Part shown: in pieces, positions 11,835 through 24,070 of the stretch | How the letters are laid out: the number at the start of each line of letters is the position of its first letter | Numbering within the stretch: the stretch's first letter is position 1 | Assembly (NCBI GenBank): GCA_024663395.1 | Contig: JANFAH010000022.1 | Span: 682,001-746,000, forward strand | DNA: 64,000 nt | Direction of reading: 5' to 3' | Source: Pisolithus tinctorius | Taxonomy: Eukaryota > Basidiomycota > Agaricomycetes > Boletales > Pisolithaceae | Notes under the pieces: model-generated | Databases searched by the model: none | Seen by the model: the letters and a program-made list of their open reading frames with translations, nothing else | Told to the model about the DNA's origin: nothing | Program-made: the position numbers and the translations under genes

Positions 11835-13571
11835 CACATAGTGTAGTCACACTTAGTCACAACACATGGGCAGCCTGTGTGCCAAAACACCAACACTTAT
11901 ATAGACCCCAAGATGGGCCCACCTATAATAGATTAGCTGGTACACATGGACAGGCCCAAGGGACTAAAGTGAGAGCAACATATGTACAGGCCTGTAAGTG
12001 CATTACCACAACATATGGGAGGGCCTGTAGTGGGTAAGGATGCTGAAACATTTAGATGGGCCCATGATCAATTAAGTATACTGAGCTGCTGTAAGACATG
12101 GATGGGCCTGTCCTGGTAGGTTACACCCCTGTCACAACATCAAGGCAGTGTAGGAATAGGTAAAAAAAAGAAGGTACCTAGAATGGTAATTAGTCAGTAA
12201 TGATGGGCGAGTTTAGTGCTCAACCCAAGAGGGAGGTTCTCTCTGGAGTAAGAAGTGTAGCAAAAATGTAAAAAATGCGAACTAGAAAGGAATACTTAGC
12301 TCTGTCTGTCTAGTAACTCTTGCCAGTCCTCCTGTCACTTTGGGTACTCCCCAAAGTAATAAATCTAACTTTGAAAACTTGCCAAAATGCGAGACAAAAT
12401 CACCCTACTACTGAGGGCCTGTAACATGAACTGGTTTTTTTTGGCAAACTGAACTCGTGCAAACACAGCGCATGCACTTAGTCAGCAATGTGGCTGCTTG
12501 CCACCAAGTCCAGTGGTACAATGTGAAAAACAAAAGAAGGAAATAAAACAAAAGAAAACTCTCCACCCCTGAACTCTTGACCCAGACTGCTTCTCCTAGG
12601 GAACTCAAACTCATTCCCTACAGCAGGCCTGCCTATCATAACATGGAGAGGGTCACAACATAAGGACAGGCCCAGGAGTAATATCATTTATGGTGTCACA
12701 ACATCTAGACAGGCCCATTCATAATAAGCCATACCCCTGTCACAACATAAAGATGGGCCCGTCAGTAACGTTGTTTCATAATGTCACAACATATGGACGG
12801 GCCTGTCAACAGTAAGATGTACCACTGTTGAAACATAAAGATGGGCCCATCACAAGTATCATTTAATAGAGTCACAATGTAAGGTCAGGCCCATCAGTAG
12901 TATTATGCAACATATGGATGGGCCCATCCACAGTAAGATGTACCTCTGACAAAACATAAAGACAGGCCCATCAGTAATCTCATGTATAGCATCGCAATGT
13001 ATGGATGGGCCCTTCAGTAGAATTATTTATATCATCACAACATATGGGTGGGCCCATCACTAATATCATTTAATAGAGTCACAACATATGGATGGGCCCT
13101 TCAGTAATATTATTTATATTGTCACAACATATGGATGGGCCCTTCAGTAGTATTATTTATATTGTCACAGCATATGGACAGGCCTGTCCACAGTAAGATG
13201 TACTTCTGACAAAACATAAAGATGGGCCTGTCAGTAATCTCATGTATAGCATCACAACATATGGATGGGCCCTTCAGTAGTATTATTTATATTGTCACAG
13301 CATATGGACAGGCCTGTCCACAGTAAGATGTACTTCTGACAAAACATAAAGATGGGCCTGTCAGTAATCTCATGTATAGCATCACAACATATGGATGGGC
13401 CCTTCAGTAGTATTATTTATATTGTCACAACATATGGGCAGGCCCAGCCCCAGTAAGATGTACCCTGTCAAAACATAAAGATGGGCCCTTCAGTAGTATT
13501 ATTTATATTGTCACAGCATATGGACGGGCCTGTCCACAGTAAGATGTACCTCTGACAAAACATAAAGACAG
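11835..13571. repeat. Satellite-like array with palindromic GGCC core, left part
   Basis: Apart from a solo LTR (12149-12622), the interval consists of units of about 40-65 bp of the form CACAACATATGG-ATGGGCCCATC-AGTAAT. The core is GA(T/C)(G/A)GGCC(C/T)(A/G)TC; forms such as GATGGGCCCATC (12838) are perfect 12-bp palindromes. At 13130-13480 a unit of about 127 bp made of three such cores is repeated nearly identically. The array resumes at 22067 on the other side of gypsy-1. No genes are seen. Confidence 0.85.
12149..12622. mobile_element. Solo LTR, family A copy 2
   Basis: 474 bp, TGTAGGAATAGG...TTCCCTACA, flanked by GCAG on both sides (12145-12148, 12623-12626). It is clearly homologous over its length to 166-627, including the shared blocks GGGCGAGTTTAGTGCTC and CACCCTACTACTGAGGGCC, with many transitions. 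It is inserted into the palindromic satellite. Confidence 0.75.
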
Positions 13572-13726
13572 TGGAGTAGGGGGGCCAGGGGGACAGGAGA
13601 TGAGGACACAGCCATGTCGGCTTAGTCAGGTGGAGGCAGATGCAGACATGAACATAACATTAGACAATATGATAGGATGACAACAACGATAGACAGTATG
13701 ATACAGAACCCAAGTCCACTGCTCCA
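13572..13726 (+). repeat. Gypsy-1 5' LTR
   Basis: 155 bp, TGGAG...CTCCA ends, near-identical to 21912-22066. Three bases downstream is TGGTGATGAGC, which could be a primer binding site since it starts TGG, but I could not match it to a particular tRNA. Confidence 0.85.
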
Positions 13727-14223
13727 TCTTGGTGATGAGCATGCGATCCAACCCAAGTGAACCGTTAAACAGACATCACAACACTGCACCACAACACCAA
13801 ACTGTCACCAACCAAACACAAGGCAACCACACAACCAACACGTGGAGGAGGATATAAAACAGAACAAGCTGAGTAGAAAATCCTCAAACTAACTGCTGCA
13901 CCACTACCAAACTGCCTAACAGGAACCAACCATGCAACACCCTGGGCTGTTTCATGACCAGGCATACACCTGACAGCTCACCATTGTGGTCACTGCTTGG
14001 AACATCGCACAACAGTGACTATTTGTTCCCATCAGAATCACAAATGCCAGAGAACATGCCATTGCCCCTAAAGGATTACCTGTCCATAGACAACACACTG
14101 AACACCAGAACAGACAATGAGTACACTAGCAGATATGACTTACAGGTAGCATTCCCAATGCTAGCACTACCAACCCCACCAGCCTCCTCCACAGAACCCC
14201 AACACACCAGAGAATGAACACAT

Positions 14224-15570
14224 TTGGCCCCAGTAGCAGCACCCCCATACTCACTTCCAGACCCAGAGCAGTCAGCTCCACAGAATACCATACCCCCAGC
14301 TGTACTCCCACCCCTGACACATCTAGCAGCACTCCCAGCACCCCCACCCACAACAGCTACAGCCCCAGTGCAACAACCAAGAAGAATGGTGGAAGCAGTC
14401 CCTCTCTTCTATGGAGATCAGGCAGAGACAGAAAATGCCAGCAACTTCATCAAGGCATTCAATCGCAGTATGCTGTTCCTAAACTCACTCTCCACCGACA
14501 CACAGAAGATCCAAGCGCTGGCAAACAACCTAGGAATGGGGTTGCCAGCAGAACACTGGTATGATGACCTCATGGCAACCCAATGAGCCAGCTGGGATGA
14601 CATAGTCAAAGCATTCAATGACAGGTGGCCCATGACAAAGAGCGCAACCCTGACATCAGAAGAATACCAGACCAAACTACTCAATCACAAAATGGCAGAG
14701 GAAGATGTAGGAGCAATCAAAACAGTAGGATGTCAGAAGGTGTGGGCACATGTAAAGTGGGTGGAAGAAGCAATGGAGCTTGCAAGACTAGCAAAAATCA
14801 AGAGCGGACCTACACTAATATGGCAAGTCAAGAAACAGCTCCCCAAGGCAGTCAGGAAACTACTAGACAAAGAATACATGACAAGGAAAAAGTTCATGGA
14901 TGATGTGAAGGATCTGAGCATGTTGAAACTGAAGCAGGAGTGTGAGGAGATAGAAGAGAGGCAGAGGAAAGAGGAGGAATGGGACTTGAGACTAATGCAG
15001 AAACTGGAGGCAACCAAGAGAGCAACAATGGCAGACATCACAGCGCAACTCCAGAGACTCACAATTGGACAAGTAGCAGTATCCCATACCAGCCCCCGAG
15101 CTTCACCATTGATGACACACCCAAACACATGATTCACACTCCAACAGATGCCGAGACACAATATGCCATACAACCCACCCACCAAGGAAGTGAAGGAGAT
15201 TGTATGGAAAGGGTTAGAGCAAGTTCCACACCACCCCAATGATGAGGAAGGACAGAGGAAGTACATGGCACAGCTCACAGCATGGATCACAAAACACGGA
15301 GACTCAGCATGGGTCACTGAATACACACCATACCCCCTCAAACCTGGAACAGCGATGGTATGCTCAGGAGAGTGCTTCAGATGTGGAACACACAGGCATG
15401 GAAGCAGGGGTTGCCCAACCGCTGAAGGTGACATGTCCAGGCTGAGCTGTAATGAAACAGCATGGAGAGCATTCTGCAACAGGACCCTCAGACCATTCAA
15501 TAGGAACATCGCATACAGTATCAGACTCATAGCAATAGATGATCAGGGAAACAAGACAGGGTCGCTGTGA
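14224..15570 (+). pseudogene. Gypsy-1 Gag
   Basis: Three open stretches in one frame (14224-14586, 14632-15132, 15148-15570) broken by TGA codons. There is a Pro-rich N-terminus, then a capsid-type segment (PLFYGDQAETENASNFIKAF ... PAEHWYDDL), a charged Lys/Glu coiled segment (14930-15050) and a zinc knuckle CFRCGTHRHGSRGC (CX2CX4HX4C) near 15376-15417 that would bind the RNA genome. The first stop, in ATQ*ASW, is TGA where a CGA codon would restore reading, as expected from CpG decay. Confidence 0.8.
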
Positions 15571-16211
15571 CAGACAGCACACCGACCCAGGTTTCCAACG
15601 TACCTACTACAATAACAACCGCCCCACATGTACATCGAAGTAAATCACCAGCCTTCGACATATACTCAGCAACAAAACAAAAAATGCAAGGCAACATAGA
15701 GGATGACACAAGCAAATCTGTCCCATTCACACACCTGATCATGCTCAAGAACACAGACAACACTGGAGTAACAGTACAAGCACTGTTTGATGATGGTGCT
15801 ATGACAGGGGCTATGGCCCTGAGCATGTTCAATGCAATCAAGCACAAACTAAAAGGATGGCAACCATCATCGCAGGCATTACACATGGCAAATGGAGCAG
15901 TTGTCCTGTTGGAAGCCACATGGATGGGCACAATAAACATAGAAGGCATGGAAGCAACTGGAACCTTCAAGGTGTTCGACAGTGCAGGGGGGTGGACATT
16001 CCTGTTTGGGAAACCACTACTACAGGTGTTCAAAGCAACACATGACTACATGACTGACAACATAACCATCACAGATGGAAACACAAAGGTAGTACTACAC
16101 AACCACACCACAAACACAACAAGATTGAAGGAAGAAGCGGAATGCAACACCACAATGTGGAAGGAAGTAGAGACCTTGCAGGGTGAAACAAAGGTAAAAA
16201 AACAAAACTAA
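15567..16211 (+). pseudogene. Gypsy-1 protease region
   Basis: A 214-residue open stretch. It contains VQALFDDGAMTGAMALSMF, resembling the retropepsin active-site loop (D-x-G/A-A) with unusual residues, followed by HMANGAVVLLEATWMGTINI and FLFGKPLLQVF, the flap and C-terminal strands usual in fungal Ty3-type aspartic proteases. It overlaps the Gag frame's end by four bases, fitting a -1 or readthrough Gag-Pol arrangement. Catalytic competence is doubtful. Confidence 0.65.
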
Positions 16212-16212
16212 C

Positions 16213-17969
16213 ATGTTCACTAGGAAGACAGAACTGTTCACACCCAAATGGGTGAAACTGATTATCAAAGGAGTCAAGATTGGTGATGATCTAACAACAA
16301 AGGAGCGAAAGGAAGTAATCAACCTGATAACAGAATTTGCTGACATATTTGCATGTTCACTCAGTGAGGTACTACCAATCCCAGGAGCAAAGGTCAACTT
16401 GAATGTACCAGATGACATGATGTTCAGCACCATAGTATGCCAATGCCCAATGAACCCACCACAAAGACAATTCATGAACAAATGGGTCAACCAAATGTTA
16501 GAAGCAGGACTGATCAAATGTGCAGACATCCTACAAATCAAACATGTAGCACCCACAGTACTCACACAAGAAGCACATGACAATGCAGAGAGCATGACAA
16601 TCAACAACATACAATGAGAACTAAACAAGCAGTGCATAGAAGCAAATGTACTGCCCCCATTCAAAGAACAAACCGACACACAAGTCCCAGAAAAAACAAT
16701 ACCAAAAGAAACAAACAACACACCAAAATGGAGGGTAATGCTGTAGGGAATAAGTACTCCCTACTAGGGAGATTTAATTATTTTATCCTTTCTACTGCAT
16801 TTTTGCTTTGATTTACATTAGTGATGCTTAGCCTACATGTGTGGCGCATTTTTGGTAGCTTAGTCAGCAATTCTTGTGCACTAGTGTAGGTCTACAGTAC
16901 ACAGTAAAAAAAAAAGGAGGAACCAGACTGCAAACAAAAGACAGTGAAAAGCCCTCACTGAGGCACCCCTAGATGACCCTCCAGACACCTTTACTCACTC
17001 ATTTCCCCACTCCATTCATTTTGACCAACTCCAGTCACTCCTTCACCTCTTTTCACCACTCCAAGCTCAGATCCCCTCTGGGTCAAACTTGACCCTATTC
17101 TATCCACCACTGGGAGTCCCCTGCAGTCTCCTGGTTTGCTTTATACCTAACTTACAATGCAAAACTTTTCAGAACTGAATAAAGCATCACAGATACCCCT
17201 GATGTTCCAAGGGGACATATGGGCCAAGCAGCAGCAGCTGAGTGGCAGAAGGTATGTGTCAGTATTCAACTTTGCATCCAGATTCTATGCAATCGAAATC
17301 CCAGAAAAATGGAGACTGTTTTTCACATTCTTCATTGACAGGAGAGGATACTTTTGGTACATGAGAATGGCAATGGGATGGACAGGAGCACTGACAGTGT
17401 TCTCAGCAACAACAATGCAATGCCTACATAAGGAACTTGCAGAAGACATACTAGAACTCTTTGTGGACAATGGTGGGTGTAGCAACAACATGTTTGGAGG
17501 GATGATAGACAAACTAAGACAAATCCTACAGTGCTGCAGAGAACAAAAACTGTCACTATCCCCAACAAAGTGCAGACTATTCATGACAGACCACATTTGC
17601 AGGAGCTACAGTAGGCCTGCAAGGAGTACAACTGGACACAACAAAACTAGCAGCAATAGTCAAGTGGAAACAACCAGACACGGCACTCAACCTAATGTCA
17701 TTCCTAGGACTCATGGGACACTTCTGCAACCTCATCAAAGGATATGCCAAGATAGAAGGACTGCTACAGGGCTTAGTAAAACAAGTCAACCTCCCTAAGC
17801 CCATAACCAAAACTATGTACCACAAAGCAATGACTGACTTCAAACTGGCAGGTAGATGGGAACAGAAGCACACAAAAGTGCTCCTGGACCTGAAAGTCGC
17901 CCTAATGAGCCAACCAATGTTACATGCACCACAATATGATGGAACACCATTTGTCATAACCATGGACAG
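16213..17969 (+). pseudogene. Gypsy-1 reverse transcriptase, split by a solo LTR
   Basis: The N-terminal RT part (16213-16741) ends in TPKWRV; it resumes at 17157 as MQNFSELNKASQ after the inserted LTR. Further motifs are FYAIEIPEKWRLFF, RRGYFWYMRMAMGWTGA and the active-site segment LELFVDNGG, where the family has F-V-D-D; the second catalytic Asp is Asn (GAC AAT, one CpG to CpA change from GAC GAT). The palm continues with KLSLSPTKCRLFMTDHI. A frame change near 17600-17700 and the insertion at 17970 end the segment at VITMDS, the start of RNase H. Confidence 0.8.
16742..17156. mobile_element. Solo LTR inside gypsy-1 RT
   Basis: 415 bp from TGTAGGGAATAAG to CTAACTTACA, flanked by ATGC (16738-16741 and 17157-17160). 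Removing it restores a continuous RT reading frame (TPKWRV-MQNF). The ends resemble the family at 166-627 but the body differs. It contains an A-run (16907-16916) and C/T-rich sequence at its 3' side. Confidence 0.75.
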
Positions 17970-19811
17970 TGTGAGTCAAAGTGTGGAAAGCTGGTATAAA
18001 CCAAACAAATCCAACACAAAAGACAAATGATGTGCAAGTGGTGGTTTGCCTCCACAGAACCTGGAGTGCAGAAAAACCTAAATGTGGGGGGGGACTTCAA
18101 GTGGAGGTGCTCCTGGCACAAGTCATCGACAAGTTACACAGGAGAGGATGAATGAATGCTGATTGAGAAGGGGATGCTGAACAGAGCAGAGGTGTTCAGC
18201 TGAAAGGACTCCTAGCACAAGTCATTGACAAGTTATGCAGGAGTAGATAGATGACTAAGCAGGTGTGCTGACAAAGCACAGATGATACTTCAGATGATGA
18301 AGGATGGCAGATAGACTCTTCTGAATGAGCCTCAACTACCAAGTATATGAATGATGACAGATAGACCCCTTCATGGAGCCTCAACTGTTGATGACGAGTT
18401 ATGCTGAGAAGAACTGACTGACTGCTGAGTGAATGGCTTCTGGTTCACTTGATTGCTTGGGGTGTAGCTAAGTACATGGGGGTTTATATACTGTGGGGGG
18501 AGCCCAGCTTGTGACAAACAAGGCACAAACACTTGGTAAGTAATGAGTAAGGACTGAGTAATCATGATGAGTAAGCAAGAAATGAAAAGTAAGCAAGCAA
18601 AGAAGATTGGTAAGTATTGGCAATGAACGAGTCAAGGATAGTCAAAATATCACAAAACGAGTCAAATGGAGACAGAAACTGAGTAAGTGCACTGATATCA
18701 CATTAGGGGGTGGCAATGCAAGTTAGATCTCGGTGGAGACATCTCTAGATCCAAAGATGGCATGACAGATGGACAGTGTTTCCAGACAAGGAAGTATTAA
18801 CTCCAGAACTGAAGGGCATGAGTCAGGTGTCAAAGGGGGCTAGGGTGTTGGGGGTCTGTGGGGCAATGGGAGCATAGGCAATCACATCTCCCACCCTTTC
18901 ATCCTCTCAGCAAAGTTAACAAAAGCTTCATGGACAGGGCTTTGATGGAGGAGGAGGAGAAGGGGGGATGTCTTCTGCTGGATCTTGCAGTAAGAAGGCA
19001 AGATGCATGTCATACTTGTCATGAATGCAATCAGGGCAGCTGGAGAACAGTAGATTATGCTGCAGCTGTCGCAATGTGGGAAGAATGATGGACAAGATTG
19101 GAATAAAGATGGTGCAGGGAGCAGGGAGGAACGATCCATATGCTTCATCAACTGGGGAGACCGAAATGACCACATAAGACCTTTCTAACCGAGTGACAGA
19201 CCTGAGGTGACCAAAGAATGTCCTTCTGGAAGTCATACTGACAAGGAGAACATGCTGACCAAGCTGCATGGGATGAGATGGGGCTGACAATGATGGGATG
19301 AACCAGGGGGCTTCAGGACAGAAGCTGGTGGGAATGCCTGGCAGATATACATAGCCACTGTCTCCAGCAAATGAGACAAGTGAGATGATCAATGAAGAGG
19401 TGGCCATGTTTGATGGACTTAGTGAAATGAGCATCTGATGGATGGAGTGCTGTAGAAATGTGTAGGGTGTGAGGATCCTCTCCAAATTTGGAAGGAAGAA
19501 TCGTGGGGCTGAGCACTTTAAGCAAGCATGAGAATGGAGTTGATATCTATGGAAATGGCAGAGATATGACGAAAACTGGAATGCCATACATGGGTGCTAT
19601 AAACCTTTAGTGCACACTTAACTTGCTTCCTCTTTTCTCTTTAGCACTGATGACTCGTTCTTGTGTGAAGGATGACTGTTAACATCCAGCAGTCTTTCTA
19701 CGCATGAGGCCTTTAGTCTTCATCTGCATGGCATGGGCATTGTGCACAACTTGTCAATGAGTTAGGCAGAGTCAGCTGTAACCATGTCCACAACACCTTT
19801 GGTGTGTGACA
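17970..19811 (-). mobile_element. Element B copy 2 inside gypsy-1 RNase H
   Basis: 1842 bp, plus-strand ends TGTGAGTCAAAG and GTGTGTGACA (TG...CA), with 4-bp duplication ACAG (17966-17969, 19812-19815). Its removal rejoins ATMDS-like and CQEGFG-like RNase H sequence. In reverse complement it aligns with 25427-43598 after that copy's inserts are removed (about 1.81 kb), including the same TGTCACACACCAAAGG start and CTTTGACTCACA end. It holds a protein-coding ORF on the minus strand and, downstream of it, a TATATAAAC-like box (18482-18490), so it resembles a long LTR or a compact non-autonomous retroelement. Confidence 0.75.
18900..19600 (-). pseudogene. Element B ORF, copy 2
   Basis: The minus-strand frame ending at 18928 encodes the same protein as 25619-26201. 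Shared segments are IISLV.FA, GY.YLPG.PTSF.PEA, QLGQHVL.VSMTSRRTFFG, LRSV.RLERSYVVISVS and EAYGSFLPAP. The N-terminal quarter is in another frame with a stop. The copies differ at scattered sites but keep long stretches intact, suggesting the ORF was under selection before decay. I do not recognise the family; no transmembrane segment or catalytic signature is obvious. Confidence 0.55.
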
Positions 19812-21965
19812 ACAGATGTCAAGAAGGATTTGGCACAGTACTAACACAACAAAGCAAGGTCCAAGCACCAAACAGCAAAACAGTGGAATGAACAGTACTG
19901 ATCACATTTGCATCTAAATGGACATCACCAGCTGAGTGCAACTACAAACCATTCTTACTGGAGTTTGCAGCACTGAAATATGGCCTAGACCACTTCACAG
20001 ACATAATATGGGGATACCCAGTTGAAATTGAAACAGATTGAAAAGTGCTGAAGGATGTCCTCTCCAACAACACAATATCAGCAGCCCATGCAAGATGGAG
20101 GGATGGCATAATTGCACACAACATCATAGTGGTGAGGCATGTACTGGGTCATCTCAACATGGTCACAGACAGACTAAGCTGTCAGTGGGATGGCACGTCA
20201 TGAACAAAGGGAGATGGTAGCAACTGGACAGTCATCCTGGACCCAGAAGCAGCATTGGGCCTGATAAACGATGTGTTCAAAATCACTAAACTACCACAGG
20301 AAAAGCAGCAGCTACGTGAATGCTTCCAAGAGGAACCACTGTTCATGGAAGTAATAGATGCAATACTCAATGTTGACACGAATGCCCCTATAAGAGACCA
20401 CAACAGGGCAAGACATAGGTTGACACAATACCTAGTCGAACAAGGTAAACTGTGGAGAATACATGGTGGCACTAGTGTATGACTGAGACACAAGGTAGAA
20501 TGCATCACGAAGCAAGAAGCATTCATCAAGGTGAAACACCTACATGAAATGGGAGGACACTGGGGAAGAGACGCACTGAAAATGGCAATCACAGACAGGT
20601 ACTACTCACCCAAACTCAACACATCAATAATGAATGCAATACAAGACTGTGAAATGCAAGAACTTCGGCCCAACAAAACTAAATGCCCTACTCGAACCAA
20701 TAACAAGGCGACACCCATTCAAACTACTGGTAGGAGATTACCTATCAATGCCAACAGGGAAAGGAGGGTATCACATGCTGGGATTGTTCTTAGACATGTT
20801 CTCGCAGCACATATGGGTAATGAAGTAAAAAACAGCTGGGACAGCAAAAACCATGGTGGACAGCCTAACAACCATATTTAATAACTTCACAGCAGCAGAA
20901 ACATTCATGACAGATGGTGCATGACACTTCAACAACAAAGAGGTCAAAACCTACTGCACTAAGTGGTCCTGCACTCATCACATCATAGCAGTGTACTCAC
21001 CATGGATTAATGGGTTGGTAGAGGGCATGAACAAGCTACTATTACATGTCCTCAAACACCTATATGCACCGAACATAGGAGATGATGATGACATGGAAAT
21101 GGACCAGGAAAAACTACCTAGGATGTGGCCAGACCATCTCGATGACATGGTCTGTGCACTGAACAACCAAGTACTACCAGCACTCAAGTACTCACCCAAA
21201 GAACTGCTACTCAGGTTGGTGATCAATACCAAGCACACAACATTGATGCACAGCACCACAGAACCACTACCAGCAGACACAGCAATCCACATGGCATATG
21301 CAGCACAACAACAACTAGACAGATACAAGGAAGCAGTCAAACACGCAATGAGAAGAAAACAAACATTTGACTATCAAGCATTAAGAAGACAAGGTATAGA
21401 GGTCATATTTGTGAAGGGACAGCTCATACAAGTATACCGAAGTGACCTAGACTACACATTCAAAACAGAATGGAAACCATTACCTAAGTGGTTGTGCCCC
21501 TTCAGAATCTCAGAGAAACTAAAGAACTCATATAGATTGGAGAACTTGGATGGCGAAGCCATAGCAGGAGAGTACAGCACTAGAAGGTTACATGCATTCA
21601 CAGCAAGGGAAGGAACACAGCTACACTCAGAACAGCAAGAGTTCATGAAATGAATGAAGGAAATGGAAATGGAAAATGAAGGGAGCAAAGAACAGACAGG
21701 AAAGGAAATTGAAGAAGAGGATGGAGGAAGAGACAGGTCACAGAACATGAAGGTGCAGGATGGAATGACGGAGATGCAGCCTGACAGCAAGGAGATGTGG
21801 GCTGGCATTGAGGGGGAGAAACAGCTGGACATCAAGGATGAACCACAGCCCAATATAGAGGAGGAGAGGTTAGTAGACGATGAGGATGTTGTCATCTTTG
21901 AAGGGGGCACATGGAGTAGGGGGGCCAGGGGGACAGGAGATGAGGAAACAGCCACATCGGCTTAG
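19812..21965 (+). pseudogene. Gypsy-1 RNase H and integrase
   Basis: RNase H resumes after the insert with EGFGTVLTQQ, FASKWTSPAE.NYKPFLLEFAALKYGLDHF and the primer-grip-like ISAAHARWRD. The integrase has HEMGGHWGRDALKMAI (zinc-binding part, partly decayed), the first Asp in LLVGDYLSMP, the second in FMTDGA and the Glu in YSPWINGLVEGMN, so the D,D,E triad is still recognisable. The C-terminal part ends GEYSTRRLHAFT. After a TGA at 21651-21653 an acidic tail continues to 21965 across the polypurine tract. There is no chromodomain. Several TGA and TAG stops make it non-functional. Confidence 0.8.
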
Positions 21966-22066
21966 TCAGGCAGAGGCAGATGTGGACATGAACATAACAT
22001 TAGACAATATGATAGGACGATGACAATGATAGACAGTACGATACAGAACCCAAGTCCACTGCTCCA
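21912..22066 (+). repeat. Gypsy-1 3' LTR
   Basis: 155 bp, matching 13572-13726 with about ten substitutions, mostly transitions; preceded by a short polypurine tract ending in GGGGGCACA. Confidence 0.85.
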
Positions 22067-24070
22067 ATGGGCCTGTCAGTAATCTCATGTATAGCATCAC
22101 AACCACATAGTGTAGTCATGCTTAGTCACAACATATGGGTAGCCTGCATGCCAAATTACCATTACTGATGTAGACCCTGGCACAGGCCTGTCAAATTAAT
22201 TAAGCTGTGACACATGAACAGGCCTGAGGGTGCAGAGCAACAGTAATATATGAGTGGGCCCATGAGTCAGCTGTCATAACTTATGGAATGGGCTGACAGG
22301 GATAAGGATGGCCCAACATATAGGGGGGCTTGTGACAAGGGGAGATTACTGGTGAACTGTAAGAATCTAGACAGGCCTGTTCATGGTACAATGGGTGAAG
22401 AGACAGTACATGGGCAGGCACATGCAGAAGGGTTTGAGTGATGTTGCAACATAAGTGCAGGCCCATTTACCATCTGGCAGATGGTGTCGCAACAAATGGG
22501 TGGGCCCATCCATCATATCACAGAAATGCCCAATCACATGCACAGAACCATCTATCATATAGCAGATGGAGTCACAACAAATGGAGGGGCCCAAATGTTA
22601 TACCATGGATGATGCCACATCATATAGATGGGCCCATCCATCGCATGGCAAATGATGTCGAAACAAATGGATGGGCCTGTCAACCATTTCATTAATAATG
22701 ACTCCATGAATTAACAGGCCTGTCCATGGTGTGAATGGCAAGATCACAGCATAAACATGGGTCCATCTTTCATACAATGGATTGTGCCACATCAGATGGA
22801 TGGGCATGTCCAATGGCCCCCTCTGTTATGGTGCAGGTAATGTCGCACAGGATGGATTGGCCTGCCAATAGTATACTTTCCTGGCTCAAAACATGAAAAT
22901 GGGCCCATCTGTCAGAACACAGATCACATCATATCATACAGACAGGTGGGTCGTGAATGTCACAGTTCAGGTTGCATCAAATGAATGGGCCCACCCTCCA
23001 TTGTATAGCTAATGACGCATCACATGGATGGGCCCATCGATGGTATTATCTGTAAGATCAAAAGATGCAGATGGGCCTGTCCTCCATTGTACAGCTAATG
23101 TCACACCACATGGACAGGCCCATTGATTGTGTGATCTGGAAGATCACAAGATAAAGGCAGGCCTGTCCATCTGAACATGCATCATGGCATCTCACATTGA
23201 CAGGCCCATCCAATATGTCATGGATCAGTTGCATCTAATAAATGTGCCCGTCCTCCATTGCATAGTTAATGTCAAATTACAAGGACGTGCCCATCGATGG
23301 TATGGGCTAGAAGATAAAAAGATGAAGACAGGCCCAACCTCTATTGTATATCTAATGATGCATTAAATGGATGGGCCAAACGATGATATGATCAGTGAGA
23401 TCAAGAGATGAAGCTGGGTCTGCCTGGAAGAACATGGATCATGCCAAGTCAAATGGACAGGCCTGTCCACCATGCAGGGGTTCATGTTGCATCAAATGAA
23501 CAGGCCCATTCTCCACTGCATAGCTAACATCACATCACATGGACAGGCCCATCAACTGTGTGCTCTGCAAGAGCAAGAGATAAAGATGGGCCCATCCAAT
23601 ATCATGGGGTGCACTTTGCATCAAATTGACAGGCCCATTATCCATTAAATATAATGATGCATGACATGGACAGGCCAAAGGATTGTAGATTGTACAGTAA
23701 AGAGGGGCCCTTCCATCACACACAGTGCATGGCACATCATATGGATGGGCCTGACTGCCATGCAATTGTGCATGTTGCATGACATGAACATGCCTGTTGG
23801 TCAGAACATAGATCATGCCATATCATACAGATGGGCCAGTCCACCATATCTTAGCTAAACATACAGATGGGCCCATCCATGGGACCCTGCATCACGCTTC
23901 ACAATATGGACAGGTCCATCCAAGATGTCAGGGTTGAGGTCAAATCAAATGAACAGGCCTGCCCTCTATTGAATGGAAACTGTTGCAACAGATGGTTGGG
24001 CCCATCGAGGGCATGACTCACAAGATCACAACATGAAAATGGGCCTGTCCAGCCTACCATGGCAGATTCC
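22067..24070. repeat. Satellite-like array with palindromic GGCC core, right part
   Basis: Continues the array of 11835-13571. Units of about 50-65 bp contain GATGGGCCCATC, GACAGGCCTGTC or mixed forms, separated by variable text such as CATGCATCATGGCATCTCACA and GATCACAAGATAAAG. A segment beginning CACATAGTGTAGTCA (22104) repeats the sequence at 11835. Units diverge more than on the left side, and the array fades out at about 24070. No gene is seen. Confidence 0.8.

Larger units (their letters stand above)
13572..22066 (+). mobile_element. Gypsy-1, Ty3/gypsy-type LTR retrotransposon, nested inserts
   Basis: Bounded by 155-bp LTRs (13572-13726 and 21912-22066) beginning TGGAGTAGGG and ending CACTGCTCCA. 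Domain order Gag, protease, RT, RNase H, integrase shows Ty3/gypsy organisation. The flanks ACAG (13568-13571) and ATGG (22067-22070) are the expected 4-bp target duplication after two transitions, judged from neighbouring satellite units reading AAAGACAGGCC or AAAGATGGGCC. A purine-rich tract, GAAGGGGGCACA, abuts the 3' LTR. It is interrupted by a solo LTR (16742-17156) and a 1.84-kb element (17970-19811). The coding sequence has many stops, so the element is inactive. Confidence 0.9.

Noticed and set aside
13727..13750. Naming a tRNA primer for gypsy-1
   Set aside because: TGGTGATGAGC is suggestive but I cannot match it to a tRNA 3' end with confidence.
14733..15530. Minus-strand 265-codon frame opposite gypsy-1 gag
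   Set aside because: It is antisense to a recognised Gag with zinc knuckle, hydrophobic and Ser-rich as typical of reverse readings; no splice or domain support, unlike the gypsy-2 antisense gene.
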